Shown piece after piece: positions 1-7,840 of a stretch of 32,150 nt of DNA. Position numbers and translations under genes: made by a program. Origin of the DNA: Acidobacteriota bacterium (GTDB lineage: Bacteria > Acidobacteriota > Terriglobia > Bryobacterales > Bryobacteraceae); the NCBI GenBank assembly GCA_018268935.1, contig JAFDVS010000142.1, positions 1 through 32,150 of the forward strand, read 5' to 3'. The first letter of the stretch is position 1. Every line of letters starts with the position of its first letter. Below the pieces are notes generated by a model, which was not told the DNA's origin, did not search any database, and saw only the letters and a program-made list of their open reading frames with translations.

Positions 1-1
1 C

Positions 2-49
2 GAAGCCTGGGAAGATCTGAAAAAGCTATTTCATTTCGTCTATGATTGA
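2..49 (+). CDS. C-terminal tail of an upstream gene (partial)
   Basis: The first bases read in frame as EAWEDLKKLFHFVYD followed by TGA at 47-49. The stop overlaps the tmk start at 42 by 8 bp, a typical operon junction. The peptide has a normal amphipathic composition, but fifteen residues are too few to identify a family. The other two plus frames give shorter or less protein-like tails. Confidence 0.4.
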   Translation, partial: EAWEDLKKLFHFVYD

Positions 50-701
50 TCTCCCCGGCCTCTTCCTCACCTTCGAAGGCGTCGACGGCGGAGGCAAATC
101 CTCGCAGATGCGCTTGCTGGTCGATCGTCTCCGCGCTCTTGGCCACACCGTTGTCATCAACATCGAGCCCGGCGGCACCCGCATCGGCAAACAAATCCGC
201 AGTATTTTGCTCGAAGCCGCCAATCACGATCTCAGCCCCACTTCCGAACTCCTGCTCTTCTTTGCTTCCCGCGCTCAAGCCATCGACGAAGTCATTCTTC
301 CCGCGCTCCGTGCCGGACACATCGTCGTCAGTGACCGCTTCACCGATTCCACGATGGTCTATCAAGGTTACGGCCGCAATCTCGGCCCCGACACCGTCCG
401 CCACCTCGACCGCATCGCCTGCCGCGGTCTCAAGCCGGCACTCACCTTATGTCTCGACATGGATGTCGAAGCCGGCCTCGCCCGCGCCCGTGCCCGCAAC
501 ACCGAAGGCGGAGCCACCGAAACCCGTCTCGATGACGAATCCCTCGTCTTCCACCACAAAGTCCGCGAAGCCTACCACATCCTCGCCACTGAGGAACCAA
601 ACCGCATCCAACTCATCGACGCCTCCCGCACCATCGAGGAAGTTGCCGCCAACATCTGGCAACTCGTCGAGCCCCTCATCAATCGCCTCCCGCGCTCGTA
701 G
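42..701 (+). CDS. tmk: Thymidylate kinase
   Basis: Phosphorylates dTMP to dTDP with ATP in the cytoplasm, an essential step to dTTP. The 219-residue length is usual for bacterial Tmk. A P-loop (FEGVDGGGKSSQ, about residues 11-22) is followed by the nucleotide-binding signature SDRFTDSTMVYQGYGR near residues 97-112 and an Arg-rich lid region (ARARARNTEGG) near 147-157. The family motif usually read as REPGGT is IEPGGT here, so the arginine is replaced by isoleucine. The ATG at 42 overlaps the preceding reading frame. The last 23 bp overlap the convergent ORF6N gene, so the two 3' ends are antisense to each other. Identification is firm; the effect of the Arg-to-Ile change is unknown. Confidence 0.95.
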   Translation: MIDLPGLFLTFEGVDGGGKSSQMRLLVDRLRALGHTVVINIEPGGTRIGKQIRSILLEAANHDLSPTSELLLFFASRAQAIDEVILPALRAGHIVVSDRFTDSTMVYQGYGRNLGPDTVRHLDRIACRGLKPALTLCLDMDVEAGLARARARNTEGGATETRLDDESLVFHHKVREAYHILATEEPNRIQLIDASRTIEEVAANIWQLVEPLINRLPRS

Positions 702-1248
702 TCAGAAATCCAATCTGCCGTTTCCCTGGATTCACCGGTGGTTCCAGCAACTGCCGGATCGCGTCAAAAATCGTCTGGATCTCCTCATCGTGCTCTTCGT
801 ACCTCTTCTCCAGCGCCTCAATCTTCGCCGCCAGATCCTGATTCGCCGCCAGCACCTCCCGGATCTTCACAAACACCCGCATAATCGCAATATTCACCTG
901 AATCGCCCGTGTGCTATTCAACACCGACGAAAGCATCGCAACTCCTTCCTGTGTAAAGGCATACGGCAGATACCTCCTCCCGCCTCGCGCCGCCTTCTCC
1001 CCCTTTGACATTGCATTTTGCAATCTCAAACTCTCCAGTTCCGTGGCCGTCAACTGGAACATGAAATCCTTCGGAAACCGTTCCAGATTCCGTCGAACAG
1101 CCAAGTTCAGGTTACTGGTCGTAACCCCATACATGTCCGCTAAATCGCTGTCCAGTAATGCTTTCTGTCCCCGGATCACCCGGATCCTCTGTTCCACCAC
1201 CTCCACCGGCACCACCACCACCCCACTGCCAGCAGACTTCTTCTTCAT
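679..1248 (-). CDS. ORF6N domain-containing protein
   Basis: A 189-residue protein whose residues about 13-125 match the ORF6N pattern: VIRGQKALLDSDLADMYGV, RRNLERFPKDFMFQLT, then GGRRYLPYAFTQEGVAMLSSVLNS and VNIAIMRVFV. ORF6N occurs in phage antirepressor-like proteins and in many chromosomal genes, and is thought to be DNA-binding; the target is unknown. A helical, coiled-coil-like segment (about 128-168) follows. I start at the ATG at 1248 because an AGGAAGGAGAAG ribosome-binding site lies just upstream on the minus strand. An in-frame ATG at 1317 would add 23 residues that do not fit the family. It is divergent from the DUF1549 gene and overlaps tmk by 23 bp at the 3' end. No phage genes flank it. 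Confidence 0.85.
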   Translation of the reverse strand: MKKKSAGSGVVVVPVEVVEQRIRVIRGQKALLDSDLADMYGVTTSNLNLAVRRNLERFPKDFMFQLTATELESLRLQNAMSKGEKAARGGRRYLPYAFTQEGVAMLSSVLNSTRAIQVNIAIMRVFVKIREVLAANQDLAAKIEALEKRYEEHDEEIQTIFDAIRQLLEPPVNPGKRQIGFLTTSAGGD

Positions 1249-1320
1249 GGAAAAACTTCTCCTTCCTAGATAAAGTCCTGCAATCTCAGAGTTCCTCTCA
1301 CCCCATCTCCTCCACACGCC

Positions 1321-1335
1321 GCGATATGATATCGC
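1321..1335. promoter_or_regulatory. Perfect 7-1-7 palindrome with embedded -10-like hexamer
   Basis: GCGATAT-G-ATATCGC is a perfect inverted repeat ending one base before the start codon at 1337. It contains TATGAT (1325-1330), which would place a transcription start at about the A of the ATG, and there is no Shine-Dalgarno. It lies between the divergent ORF6N and DUF1549 genes. A repressor site over a leaderless promoter is a reasonable reading. I see no good -35 hexamer. Confidence 0.4.
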
Positions 1336-1336
1336 A

Positions 1337-3865
1337 ATGCGCTTCGCCGCCTTCCTCCTTCTCCCGGCCCTAGCCGCCGCGCAAGTCAGCGTATCTCTTT
1401 ACGAGAATCTCCCCAAAGGCAAGGAACTCGAACTCGAAGCCCAAACGCCCACCGACACCTACACCGAGCCCGCCTTCGCCTTCACCGAAATCCCCCTCAA
1501 GTTCTCCCCCAACGCGTTAATGCTCGATCGCTCTTCCCCCTTCGTACTCAAAGCCACTTACACCCGCCAACTCCCCGCCGGTCCGCATCAAATCCGCCTC
1601 CGCGCACGCGGCGCAGCCATCCTCAAACTCGACGGCAAGGAAATCCTCCGCACCCAAGCTCAGAAGCCCAACACCAGCGGTGACGATCCTGTCCCCGAAC
1701 CACCCGCCCGTGACGATTCCGGCCGCCGTCCCGCGCACTACCCGCATCAGGACGCGATCGCCACCCTTCCGCTCGAAACAGGCGAACACACCTTCGAACT
1801 CACCGCCATCATCGGTGGCAAAGGCCTCATGCCCACACCCGGTGAACTCACCGTAGCCATCGGCAAGCCTAACACCATCGAGAAAATCCTCGGCCCCGAT
1901 GATTCTCCGCTCCTCACCCACGCCGCCTGGGAATCCTACACCACCCTCGCCCAAGAGCGCATGCGCCTCCACAATAAAGTCCGCCGCGGCCAAATCACGG
2001 CCACCGCGCAAGAGCCCTGGGATCGCCGCCACGAACGCATTCGCGAATGGCTTCGCACACAACCCGCCGCGCCGCAGCCGCCCGCATCGAAGCTCGCTGC
2101 CAACACCCCCATCGATCATTTCCTCAACGCCCGCATCGAAGCCGCCAACGCCAAACACACCGAAGCCCTCAACGACGTCGAGTTCTTCCGCCGTCTCTCC
2201 CTCGATGCTACCGGCCTCATCCCTACCGCCGAACAACTCCGCGCCTACCTCTACGACAAGCCCGAAAAACGCCGTGCCAACGCCATCGAGAAATTCCTCG
2301 CCGCTGAAAGCTGGGCCGACTCATGGGTCCCCTACTGGCAGGACGTCCTCGCCGAAAACCCCGGCATCCTCAAACCCGATCTCAACAACACCGGCCCCTT
2401 CCGCTACTGGCTCCATCAATCCATCGCCGATGGCATCTCCTTCGATCGCCTCGTCACCGAACTGATCGAAATGGAAGGCAGCCTTACCCAAGGCTCGCCC
2501 GCTGCATTCTCCCAATCCACGCTCAATGACGCACCCATGGCCGCGAAAGGCGACATCGTGGGCCGTGCTTTCCTCGGCGCCAACCTCGGCTGCGCCCGTT
2601 GTCACGACGCGCCATTTCATCCCGTCAAACAGAAGGACCTCTTCAGCCTCGCCGCGATGCTGCAAGGCAAGCCCGTCATCCTTCCCGCCACCAGCACCGT
2701 TCCCTTCACCGAGGGCGCACGCCGCCCCGCAGTCAAAATCACTCTCAAACCGGGCGCCGAAATTGCACCCGAGTGGCCCTTCCCTCAACTCATCGCGCAC
2801 GCATCCAACAGCGACACCTTCCCCGCCACAGGAAAAGTCCCTTCGCGCCGCCAACTCGCCGAACTCATCGTTGCCCCCGAAAACGAACGCTTCGCACAAG
2901 TCGTCGTCAATCGCATTTGGGCTCGCTACATGGGCGCCGGCATCGTCGATCCCGTCGATGACTGGGCGCGCACCAAACCCTCGCACCCCGAACTTCTTCA
3001 ATTCCTCGCCCGCGAATTCGTCTGGTCCGGTTACGACGTGAAGCACATCGCCCGCATGATCTTCCGCTCCAACGTCTATCAGCGCAAACCCGCACCACTC
3101 GAAGAAGGCGGCGCAGCCAAACGTCTGTTCACCGGTCCCGTCCGCCGCAAAATGTCCGCCGAGCAACTCGTCGATTCCCTCCACCTCGCCGCCGGCAAAC
3201 CGCTCGCTTGCGAAGAGCTCAATCTCAACCCCGCCGGCGACCGTCCGCCTACGCAATTCCTCAACATGGGCAAGCCCGAGCGCGCCTGGCAAATGACCGC
3301 GCTTTCCAACGAACGCGATCGCCCCGCTCTCGCACTCCCCATCGCTCAATCCTTGGTCGACATGCTCACTACCTTCGGCTGGCGTCAATCGCGCCAGGCC
3401 CCAGCCACCGTGCGCGATGATGCGCCCAGCCCGATGCAGACCCTCATCCTCGCCAACGGCAACCTCGGCACCCGCATCGTCCGCCTCTCCGACGAAAGCG
3501 CCTTCACCAAACTCGCCCTCGGCAAACAACCCCTCGACGATCTCATCCGCGAAACCTTCTTCCGCGTCTTCTCGCGCAAGCCTTCCGAAGACGAACAGAA
3601 ATACTTCCACGATTACCTCTCACCGCATTACCTCAAGCGCCACGTTGCCGGAGCCGAAGCCACCAACACCGCGCTCAAGACCGACAATCGCGTCTCCTGG
3701 TCCAATCACCTCAGCGCCGAAGCCACGCTCATCCGCATGGAAGAGGAACGTAAGCTGCGCATGGGCGAAGCGCCCACCAAGCGCCTCACTCCACAATTCC
3801 GCGAACGCTACGAAGACATGCTCTGGGCCATGTTCAACTCCCCCGAGTTTGTCCTCATGCCCTAA
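1337..3865 (+). CDS. Secreted DUF1549/DUF1553 domain protein
   Basis: An 842-residue exported protein. A signal peptide (MRFAAFLLLPALAAAQ) is followed by a beta-sandwich-like segment (about 45-178, with LRARGAAILKLDGKEIL, perhaps PA14-like). DUF1549 runs from about 258 to 450 (PIDHFLNARIE, FFRRLSLDATGLIPT) and contains the family hallmark CARCH at about 419-423. DUF1553 follows from about 503 to 800 (NRIWARYMGAGIVDPVDDW, HPELLQFLAREF, FRSNVYQR). The family is abundant in Planctomycetes and Acidobacteria and is usually paired with DUF1501, as here. A role in polysaccharide or sulfated-glycan breakdown has been suggested, without an established reaction. The CXXCH could in principle bind heme c, but it is a fixed part of DUF1549. 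Ten bp separate it from the DUF1501 gene, so the two form an operon. Confidence 0.92.
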   Translation: MRFAAFLLLPALAAAQVSVSLYENLPKGKELELEAQTPTDTYTEPAFAFTEIPLKFSPNALMLDRSSPFVLKATYTRQLPAGPHQIRLRARGAAILKLDGKEILRTQAQKPNTSGDDPVPEPPARDDSGRRPAHYPHQDAIATLPLETGEHTFELTAIIGGKGLMPTPGELTVAIGKPNTIEKILGPDDSPLLTHAAWESYTTLAQERMRLHNKVRRGQITATAQEPWDRRHERIREWLRTQPAAPQPPASKLAANTPIDHFLNARIEAANAKHTEALNDVEFFRRLSLDATGLIPTAEQLRAYLYDKPEKRRANAIEKFLAAESWADSWVPYWQDVLAENPGILKPDLNNTGPFRYWLHQSIADGISFDRLVTELIEMEGSLTQGSPAAFSQSTLNDAPMAAKGDIVGRAFLGANLGCARCHDAPFHPVKQKDLFSLAAMLQGKPVILPATSTVPFTEGARRPAVKITLKPGAEIAPEWPFPQLIAHASNSDTFPATGKVPSRRQLAELIVAPENERFAQVVVNRIWARYMGAGIVDPVDDWARTKPSHPELLQFLAREFVWSGYDVKHIARMIFRSNVYQRKPAPLEEGGAAKRLFTGPVRRKMSAEQLVDSLHLAAGKPLACEELNLNPAGDRPPTQFLNMGKPERAWQMTALSNERDRPALALPIAQSLVDMLTTFGWRQSRQAPATVRDDAPSPMQTLILANGNLGTRIVRLSDESAFTKLALGKQPLDDLIRETFFRVFSRKPSEDEQKYFHDYLSPHYLKRHVAGAEATNTALKTDNRVSWSNHLSAEATLIRMEEERKLRMGEAPTKRLTPQFRERYEDMLWAMFNSPEFVLMP

Positions 3866-3875
3866 AGGAGCCCCC

Positions 3876-5138
3876 ATGCAGAACATCACCCGTCGCACTC
3901 TCCTCCAATCCGCGGCTGCAACAGCATTCGCCAGCGAATCCACGCCCGCACCCAAAGGCAAAGCCGACGCCTGCATCTTCCTCTGGCTCGGCGGCGGCGC
4001 TGCTCACATCGACACCTTCGATCCCAAAGTGAAAGGCGACGGCAAGAAGCAGCCCGGCTCCTACTACGGCGCCATCAACACGGCAATCCCCAACGTCCAG
4101 ATCAGCGAGCACCTCAAGCACTCCGCACCTCTGCTCGACCGCGCCGTTCTTGTTCGCAATCTATCCCACACCATCGTCAGCGAACATGGCGCCGCCTCCA
4201 ACCTCATGCACACCGGCCGACTCCCCAGCGGCACGCTACTCTATCCCAGCATCGGCTCCATCGTTGCCAAGGAACTCGGCGCCAAGACCGAAGAAGTCCC
4301 TGCCTACGTTGTCATGGGTTATCCCAACATCATGCGCGACCCCGGCTTCCTCGGCGCCAAATACGGCTACGTCTATCTCACCCAGGTCGAAACCGGGCCC
4401 AACGGCCTTACCCTTCCTCCCGACGTCAACAACGCCCGCCAGGATCGCCGCGAAACCTTGCTCGAACGCATGCGTCAAAGCTATGCCGCGCGCGAACAAG
4501 GCGACCCCATCGTCCAAGGCCAGATCGACGTCAGCCGCCAGGGATTCAAGATGGCTGGCCCGCGCTTCCTCAACGTCTTCGATCTCAACCGCGAGCCCCA
4601 GGCACTGCGTCAACAGTACGGAGGTGAGTTCGGGCAGCGCTGCCTGCTCGCCCGCCGCCTCATTCAGGCAGGCACACGCTTCGTCGAAGTCAGCTTCAAT
4701 CTCAATTTCCTCAACGGCACCGGTTGGGACACCCACAACGAGGGCCAACTCAAGCAGCACCTGCTCATCCAGGACCTCGATCAAGCCTTCGCCACGCTCC
4801 TCACCGACCTCGAGCGCAACAAGCTCCTCGACCGCACGCTCGTCGTCATCGCCACCGAATTCGGCCGCCCGCCGGAGTTCGATTCCGGCGGTGGACGCGG
4901 CCATCAATCCGTCGCCTTCAGCGGAGTCCTCGCCGGCGGCGGCCTGCGTACAGCCCAAGTCATCGGTGAAACTGACGAACTCGGAAAAAAGGTCATCGGA
5001 GCCCCCTGCCTGGTTCCCGATTTCCACGCCACCATTCACGCCGCGCTCGGCATCAACCCTGCGAAAAACCTGTTCGCCGGTGATCGCCCTGTCCCAATCA
5101 CCGACAACGGCAAAGTGCTTCGCCAGCTATTCACCTAG
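3876..5138 (+). CDS. DUF1501 family protein, Tat-exported
   Basis: A 420-residue protein of the DUF1501 family, in the alkaline phosphatase/sulfatase superfamily. The N-terminus ITRRTLLQSAAATAFA is a twin-arginine signal. Family motifs are LGGGAAHIDTFDPK near residue 38, the histidine-containing SEHGAASNLMHTGRLPSG, and ATEFGRPPEFDSGGGRGH near 328, the counterpart of the usual SEFGRTP...GRDHH. The start at 3876 is set by AAAGGAG at 3864-3870 and by the signal peptide; the frame is open further upstream but that region is the DUF1549 gene. It is the second gene of the pair and presumably acts with DUF1549 in the periplasm; the substrate is unknown. Its 3' end overlaps the convergent kinase gene by 12 bp. 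Confidence 0.92.
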   Translation: MQNITRRTLLQSAAATAFASESTPAPKGKADACIFLWLGGGAAHIDTFDPKVKGDGKKQPGSYYGAINTAIPNVQISEHLKHSAPLLDRAVLVRNLSHTIVSEHGAASNLMHTGRLPSGTLLYPSIGSIVAKELGAKTEEVPAYVVMGYPNIMRDPGFLGAKYGYVYLTQVETGPNGLTLPPDVNNARQDRRETLLERMRQSYAAREQGDPIVQGQIDVSRQGFKMAGPRFLNVFDLNREPQALRQQYGGEFGQRCLLARRLIQAGTRFVEVSFNLNFLNGTGWDTHNEGQLKQHLLIQDLDQAFATLLTDLERNKLLDRTLVVIATEFGRPPEFDSGGGRGHQSVAFSGVLAGGGLRTAQVIGETDELGKKVIGAPCLVPDFHATIHAALGINPAKNLFAGDRPVPITDNGKVLRQLFT

Positions 5139-7694
5139 CTTCGCCACAAACGCGTTCCCGGGCATCTTCTTCACCCAGTGCGCCTGCAACTCCGCCCGGC
5201 GCTTCATCCAAACCGCCGGCTCAGCACCGCTCGTCAACTCCGCCAACCGGCGGTATACGGTAACCGCCCACAGTGCGTTCCCCAAATCCTCCTCCGGCTC
5301 ACCACTGCCGCGCTGCACTAACTCCCGGTAAATCTCCGCCGCACGCACCTGGCGCCCTGCCGCTGCCTCTTGTTCCGCATTCGCTCGCAACAGATCCACC
5401 GCATCACTCCCCAGCCCGTGTCTTTCCGTCGGATATCGCCCCGTCTCCTTCGCCAGCGCAAACGCCCGTGCAATCCGCTGCGCTGCTTCCGGCCCTCGCT
5501 GCAAGGCCCGCAGAGGATAGCTCGACCACACCAGCAACTGCAGCGTGGCCAGCTTCGTCTTCATCGATGGCTTCGCTTCTGCCAGCGCCTGCAACCCTTG
5601 ATCGAACACCGCCAGCGCACGTTTCGGGTCCCGCGGCGTCAGTACCTGTCCCAATTCCCGCGCCGCCGTCGACAACCGGATGCGCGAATCCGTATCCGCC
5701 CGATCATTGGCCGCCGCCTGCACCGCAATGTCCAATGCTTCTCCCAGTGCCCGCGCCGCCTCTTCCGGACGTCCCAAACTGATGCCACCCTCCTCGCCCA
5801 GAATCAATCCTTCCCGCCAGATTACTCCAAACAGCGACATCTGCTTGTGATGCGTCGACGGAAACTTCGCCTCCGCGGTCACCTTGCGAGCCTCACGGAT
5901 CGATGCCAGGGCGGCATCCAGATTCCCCTGCATCCGTAACCCGTTCGCCAATAGGCTCAGCGCGGGCCCCTCATACAGCTCTGCGCCTGGCCGCTTGCTG
6001 TTGTCCACCGTCATTCGCGCCAGTCTCACGCTCTCCTCGTAGCGATGCGCATTCCAATGATGGAGCGCCACATTCAAAATCACGCGGCTCGCATCCGCTG
6101 TCTGCTGCTTGCTCAAACCACCGATCGCCAGTGCTCGCTCTGCCTGGTCCGTTGCCTCCTTCGCCAGTTGCCGCGACTCCGCGCCGCGACGATCGTTGTC
6201 CGCCAGTATCATCCGGCTTTCTTTCACCACTGCTGACAAAACAAGAGCCGCTTTGTCCCCCGGATTCTTCCGCAACAACGGCTCCAGCAGCGCTGCCGCA
6301 TGCTGCAAGCTCGCCTCCGCATCCTTGGCCTCGCCCAGATTCGGTCCCACCGGTACGCCTTGCACCGACGCCACCTTCACATACGCCTCCGCCACTTCCA
6401 CTGCCAGTTCCGGATCGCCCTTTGCTTCCGATTCCAGCGCCTTCAAATACTCGAGCGATGTCGTCACCAGTTTGTGCCGTACCTTCGTCGATCCGGTCAA
6501 CTGCGCCAAATCTCCATCCAGCGAAAAGAAGCGATTCGCCATCTGCCGCACCAGCGTAAATCGCCGTTGTGCCACGCTTCGCTGGTATTCCGCCACCAGT
6601 AATCCCGCGGCCAGTCCCATCACCGCCACACCCCCCGCAGTGACCGGCACCCAATAGCGCCGCGCAAACTTGCCGATCCGGTACCACACATTCCCCGCGC
6701 GGGCGCGCACCGGACGCCATACCAGAAACGCCCGCAAATCCTCCATCAGAGCTTCCATCGACGGATACCGCGATTCCGGTTCCTTGCGCAGCGCCATGGC
6801 CAGTATGAAATCGAGATCCTGCGGTACCCCCGCCTTCAACTTACTTGCCGCCAGCGGCTCCTTCCTGGCAATGACGAACTCAATCGACTCGGCATCCGAT
6901 GCAAACACATGCGGCGAACTCCCCGTGAGCAGCTTATAGAGCACCGCCCCCATCTGATACACATCAGTGGCCGTTGTCTGCGCTCCTCCGTTCACCTGCT
7001 CCGGACTTGCATACTCCGGAGTCATCATCCGCTCCCGCGTCCGCGTCACATCCGTCGCCGTATCCAATATCTTCGCGATCCCGAAGTCCAGCAACTTCGC
7101 GTGCCCGCCGGCGTCCACCAGAATATTCGACGGCTTCAGATCGCGATGAATCACCAGGTTCCGATGCGCATAAGCCACCGCATCGCAAACCTGCAGAATA
7201 ACCTCAATCCTCTTCCGCAGTGGCAGTCGCTCGCAGTACACGTCAATCGGCGTGCCATCCACATACTCCATCACCAGGTACGGCTGCCCGCTCGCCGTGC
7301 GCCCCGCGTCCAACAGCCGCGCAATTCCTGGGTGCTGCAGCGAAGCGAGAATTTGCCGCTCGCGCAGAAAGCGCCCGATCAGCCACGGCGCATCCGCCCC
7401 CCGATGCAACAGCTTGATCGCGACCTTCTGCTCAATCTCTCCATCCGCCCGCTTCGCCAGGTAGACCGTAGCCATCCCGCCCGCGCCCAATTTGCGAATC
7501 AGCCGGTACGGCCCGCACGCCTCCCCTAAAGGTTCAATAGGAAATTCGACATCAAGCCCGCCATCGTGCCGCAGCAGCGCTTCCAATTCTTCGCGCAACT
7601 CCTGTGGCACAGCCAGCCGCGCGAAATGCGCCGCCCGCTCCTCCGATTCTAAATCGGCAACCTCATGAAAGAGTTGCTCGATATCCCACTGCAT
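5127..7694 (-). CDS. Membrane Ser/Thr protein kinase with C-terminal TPR region
   Basis: An 855-residue Hanks-type kinase. A helical N-terminal segment (1-60) resembles the short region before the kinase domain in many acidobacterial kinases. The kinase domain spans about 63-325: glycine loop GAGGMATVY (70-78), VAIK lysine near 94, catalytic HRDLKPSN (183-190), DFG (203-205), and TPEYASPEQ in the activation segment. All catalytic residues are present. One transmembrane helix (about 348-368, VPVTAGGVAVMGLAAGLLVAEY) places the remaining 480 residues, rich in helical TPR-like repeats, outside the cytoplasm. The extracytoplasmic part probably senses a protein or ligand. No sigma factor gene is adjacent, although these kinases often sit beside an ECF sigma gene. 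The gene converges on DUF1501 with a 12 bp overlap. Confidence 0.93.
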   Translation of the reverse strand: MQWDIEQLFHEVADLESEERAAHFARLAVPQELREELEALLRHDGGLDVEFPIEPLGEACGPYRLIRKLGAGGMATVYLAKRADGEIEQKVAIKLLHRGADAPWLIGRFLRERQILASLQHPGIARLLDAGRTASGQPYLVMEYVDGTPIDVYCERLPLRKRIEVILQVCDAVAYAHRNLVIHRDLKPSNILVDAGGHAKLLDFGIAKILDTATDVTRTRERMMTPEYASPEQVNGGAQTTATDVYQMGAVLYKLLTGSSPHVFASDAESIEFVIARKEPLAASKLKAGVPQDLDFILAMALRKEPESRYPSMEALMEDLRAFLVWRPVRARAGNVWYRIGKFARRYWVPVTAGGVAVMGLAAGLLVAEYQRSVAQRRFTLVRQMANRFFSLDGDLAQLTGSTKVRHKLVTTSLEYLKALESEAKGDPELAVEVAEAYVKVASVQGVPVGPNLGEAKDAEASLQHAAALLEPLLRKNPGDKAALVLSAVVKESRMILADNDRRGAESRQLAKEATDQAERALAIGGLSKQQTADASRVILNVALHHWNAHRYEESVRLARMTVDNSKRPGAELYEGPALSLLANGLRMQGNLDAALASIREARKVTAEAKFPSTHHKQMSLFGVIWREGLILGEEGGISLGRPEEAARALGEALDIAVQAAANDRADTDSRIRLSTAARELGQVLTPRDPKRALAVFDQGLQALAEAKPSMKTKLATLQLLVWSSYPLRALQRGPEAAQRIARAFALAKETGRYPTERHGLGSDAVDLLRANAEQEAAAGRQVRAAEIYRELVQRGSGEPEEDLGNALWAVTVYRRLAELTSGAEPAVWMKRRAELQAHWVKKMPGNAFVAKLGE

Positions 7695-7840
7695 TGTCCC
7701 AATTGTATCAGCCGCGTGTAGTCGAATTCCGTTCTCCAGAGGTCATCAATGCAACGTGTCACTTCCTCTCGCCACGGATCAGGCGGTTCTCGCCAGGCCT
7801 CCTGGTAGCCCGCGCCGATAAGCCCTGCTACCTTCAAACC

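Noticed and set aside
46..1008. A 320-codon plus-strand frame across tmk and the ORF6N gene
   Set aside because: Pro/Ser/Ala-rich low-complexity product typical of an out-of-frame reading of GC-rich genes; tmk in the other frame has all family motifs.
2591..2605. CARCH as a cytochrome c heme site
   Set aside because: It is the standard conserved motif of DUF1549; heme binding is not shown for the family.
3417..3875. Extension of the DUF1501 gene upstream to 3417
   Set aside because: The extra residues are out-of-frame DUF1549 sequence; the Tat signal and AAAGGAG set the start at 3876.
7604..7840. Extension of the GH30-like gene upstream to 7604
   Set aside because: Lies antisense to the kinase start and lacks a signal peptide; the ATG at 7841 begins a good one.
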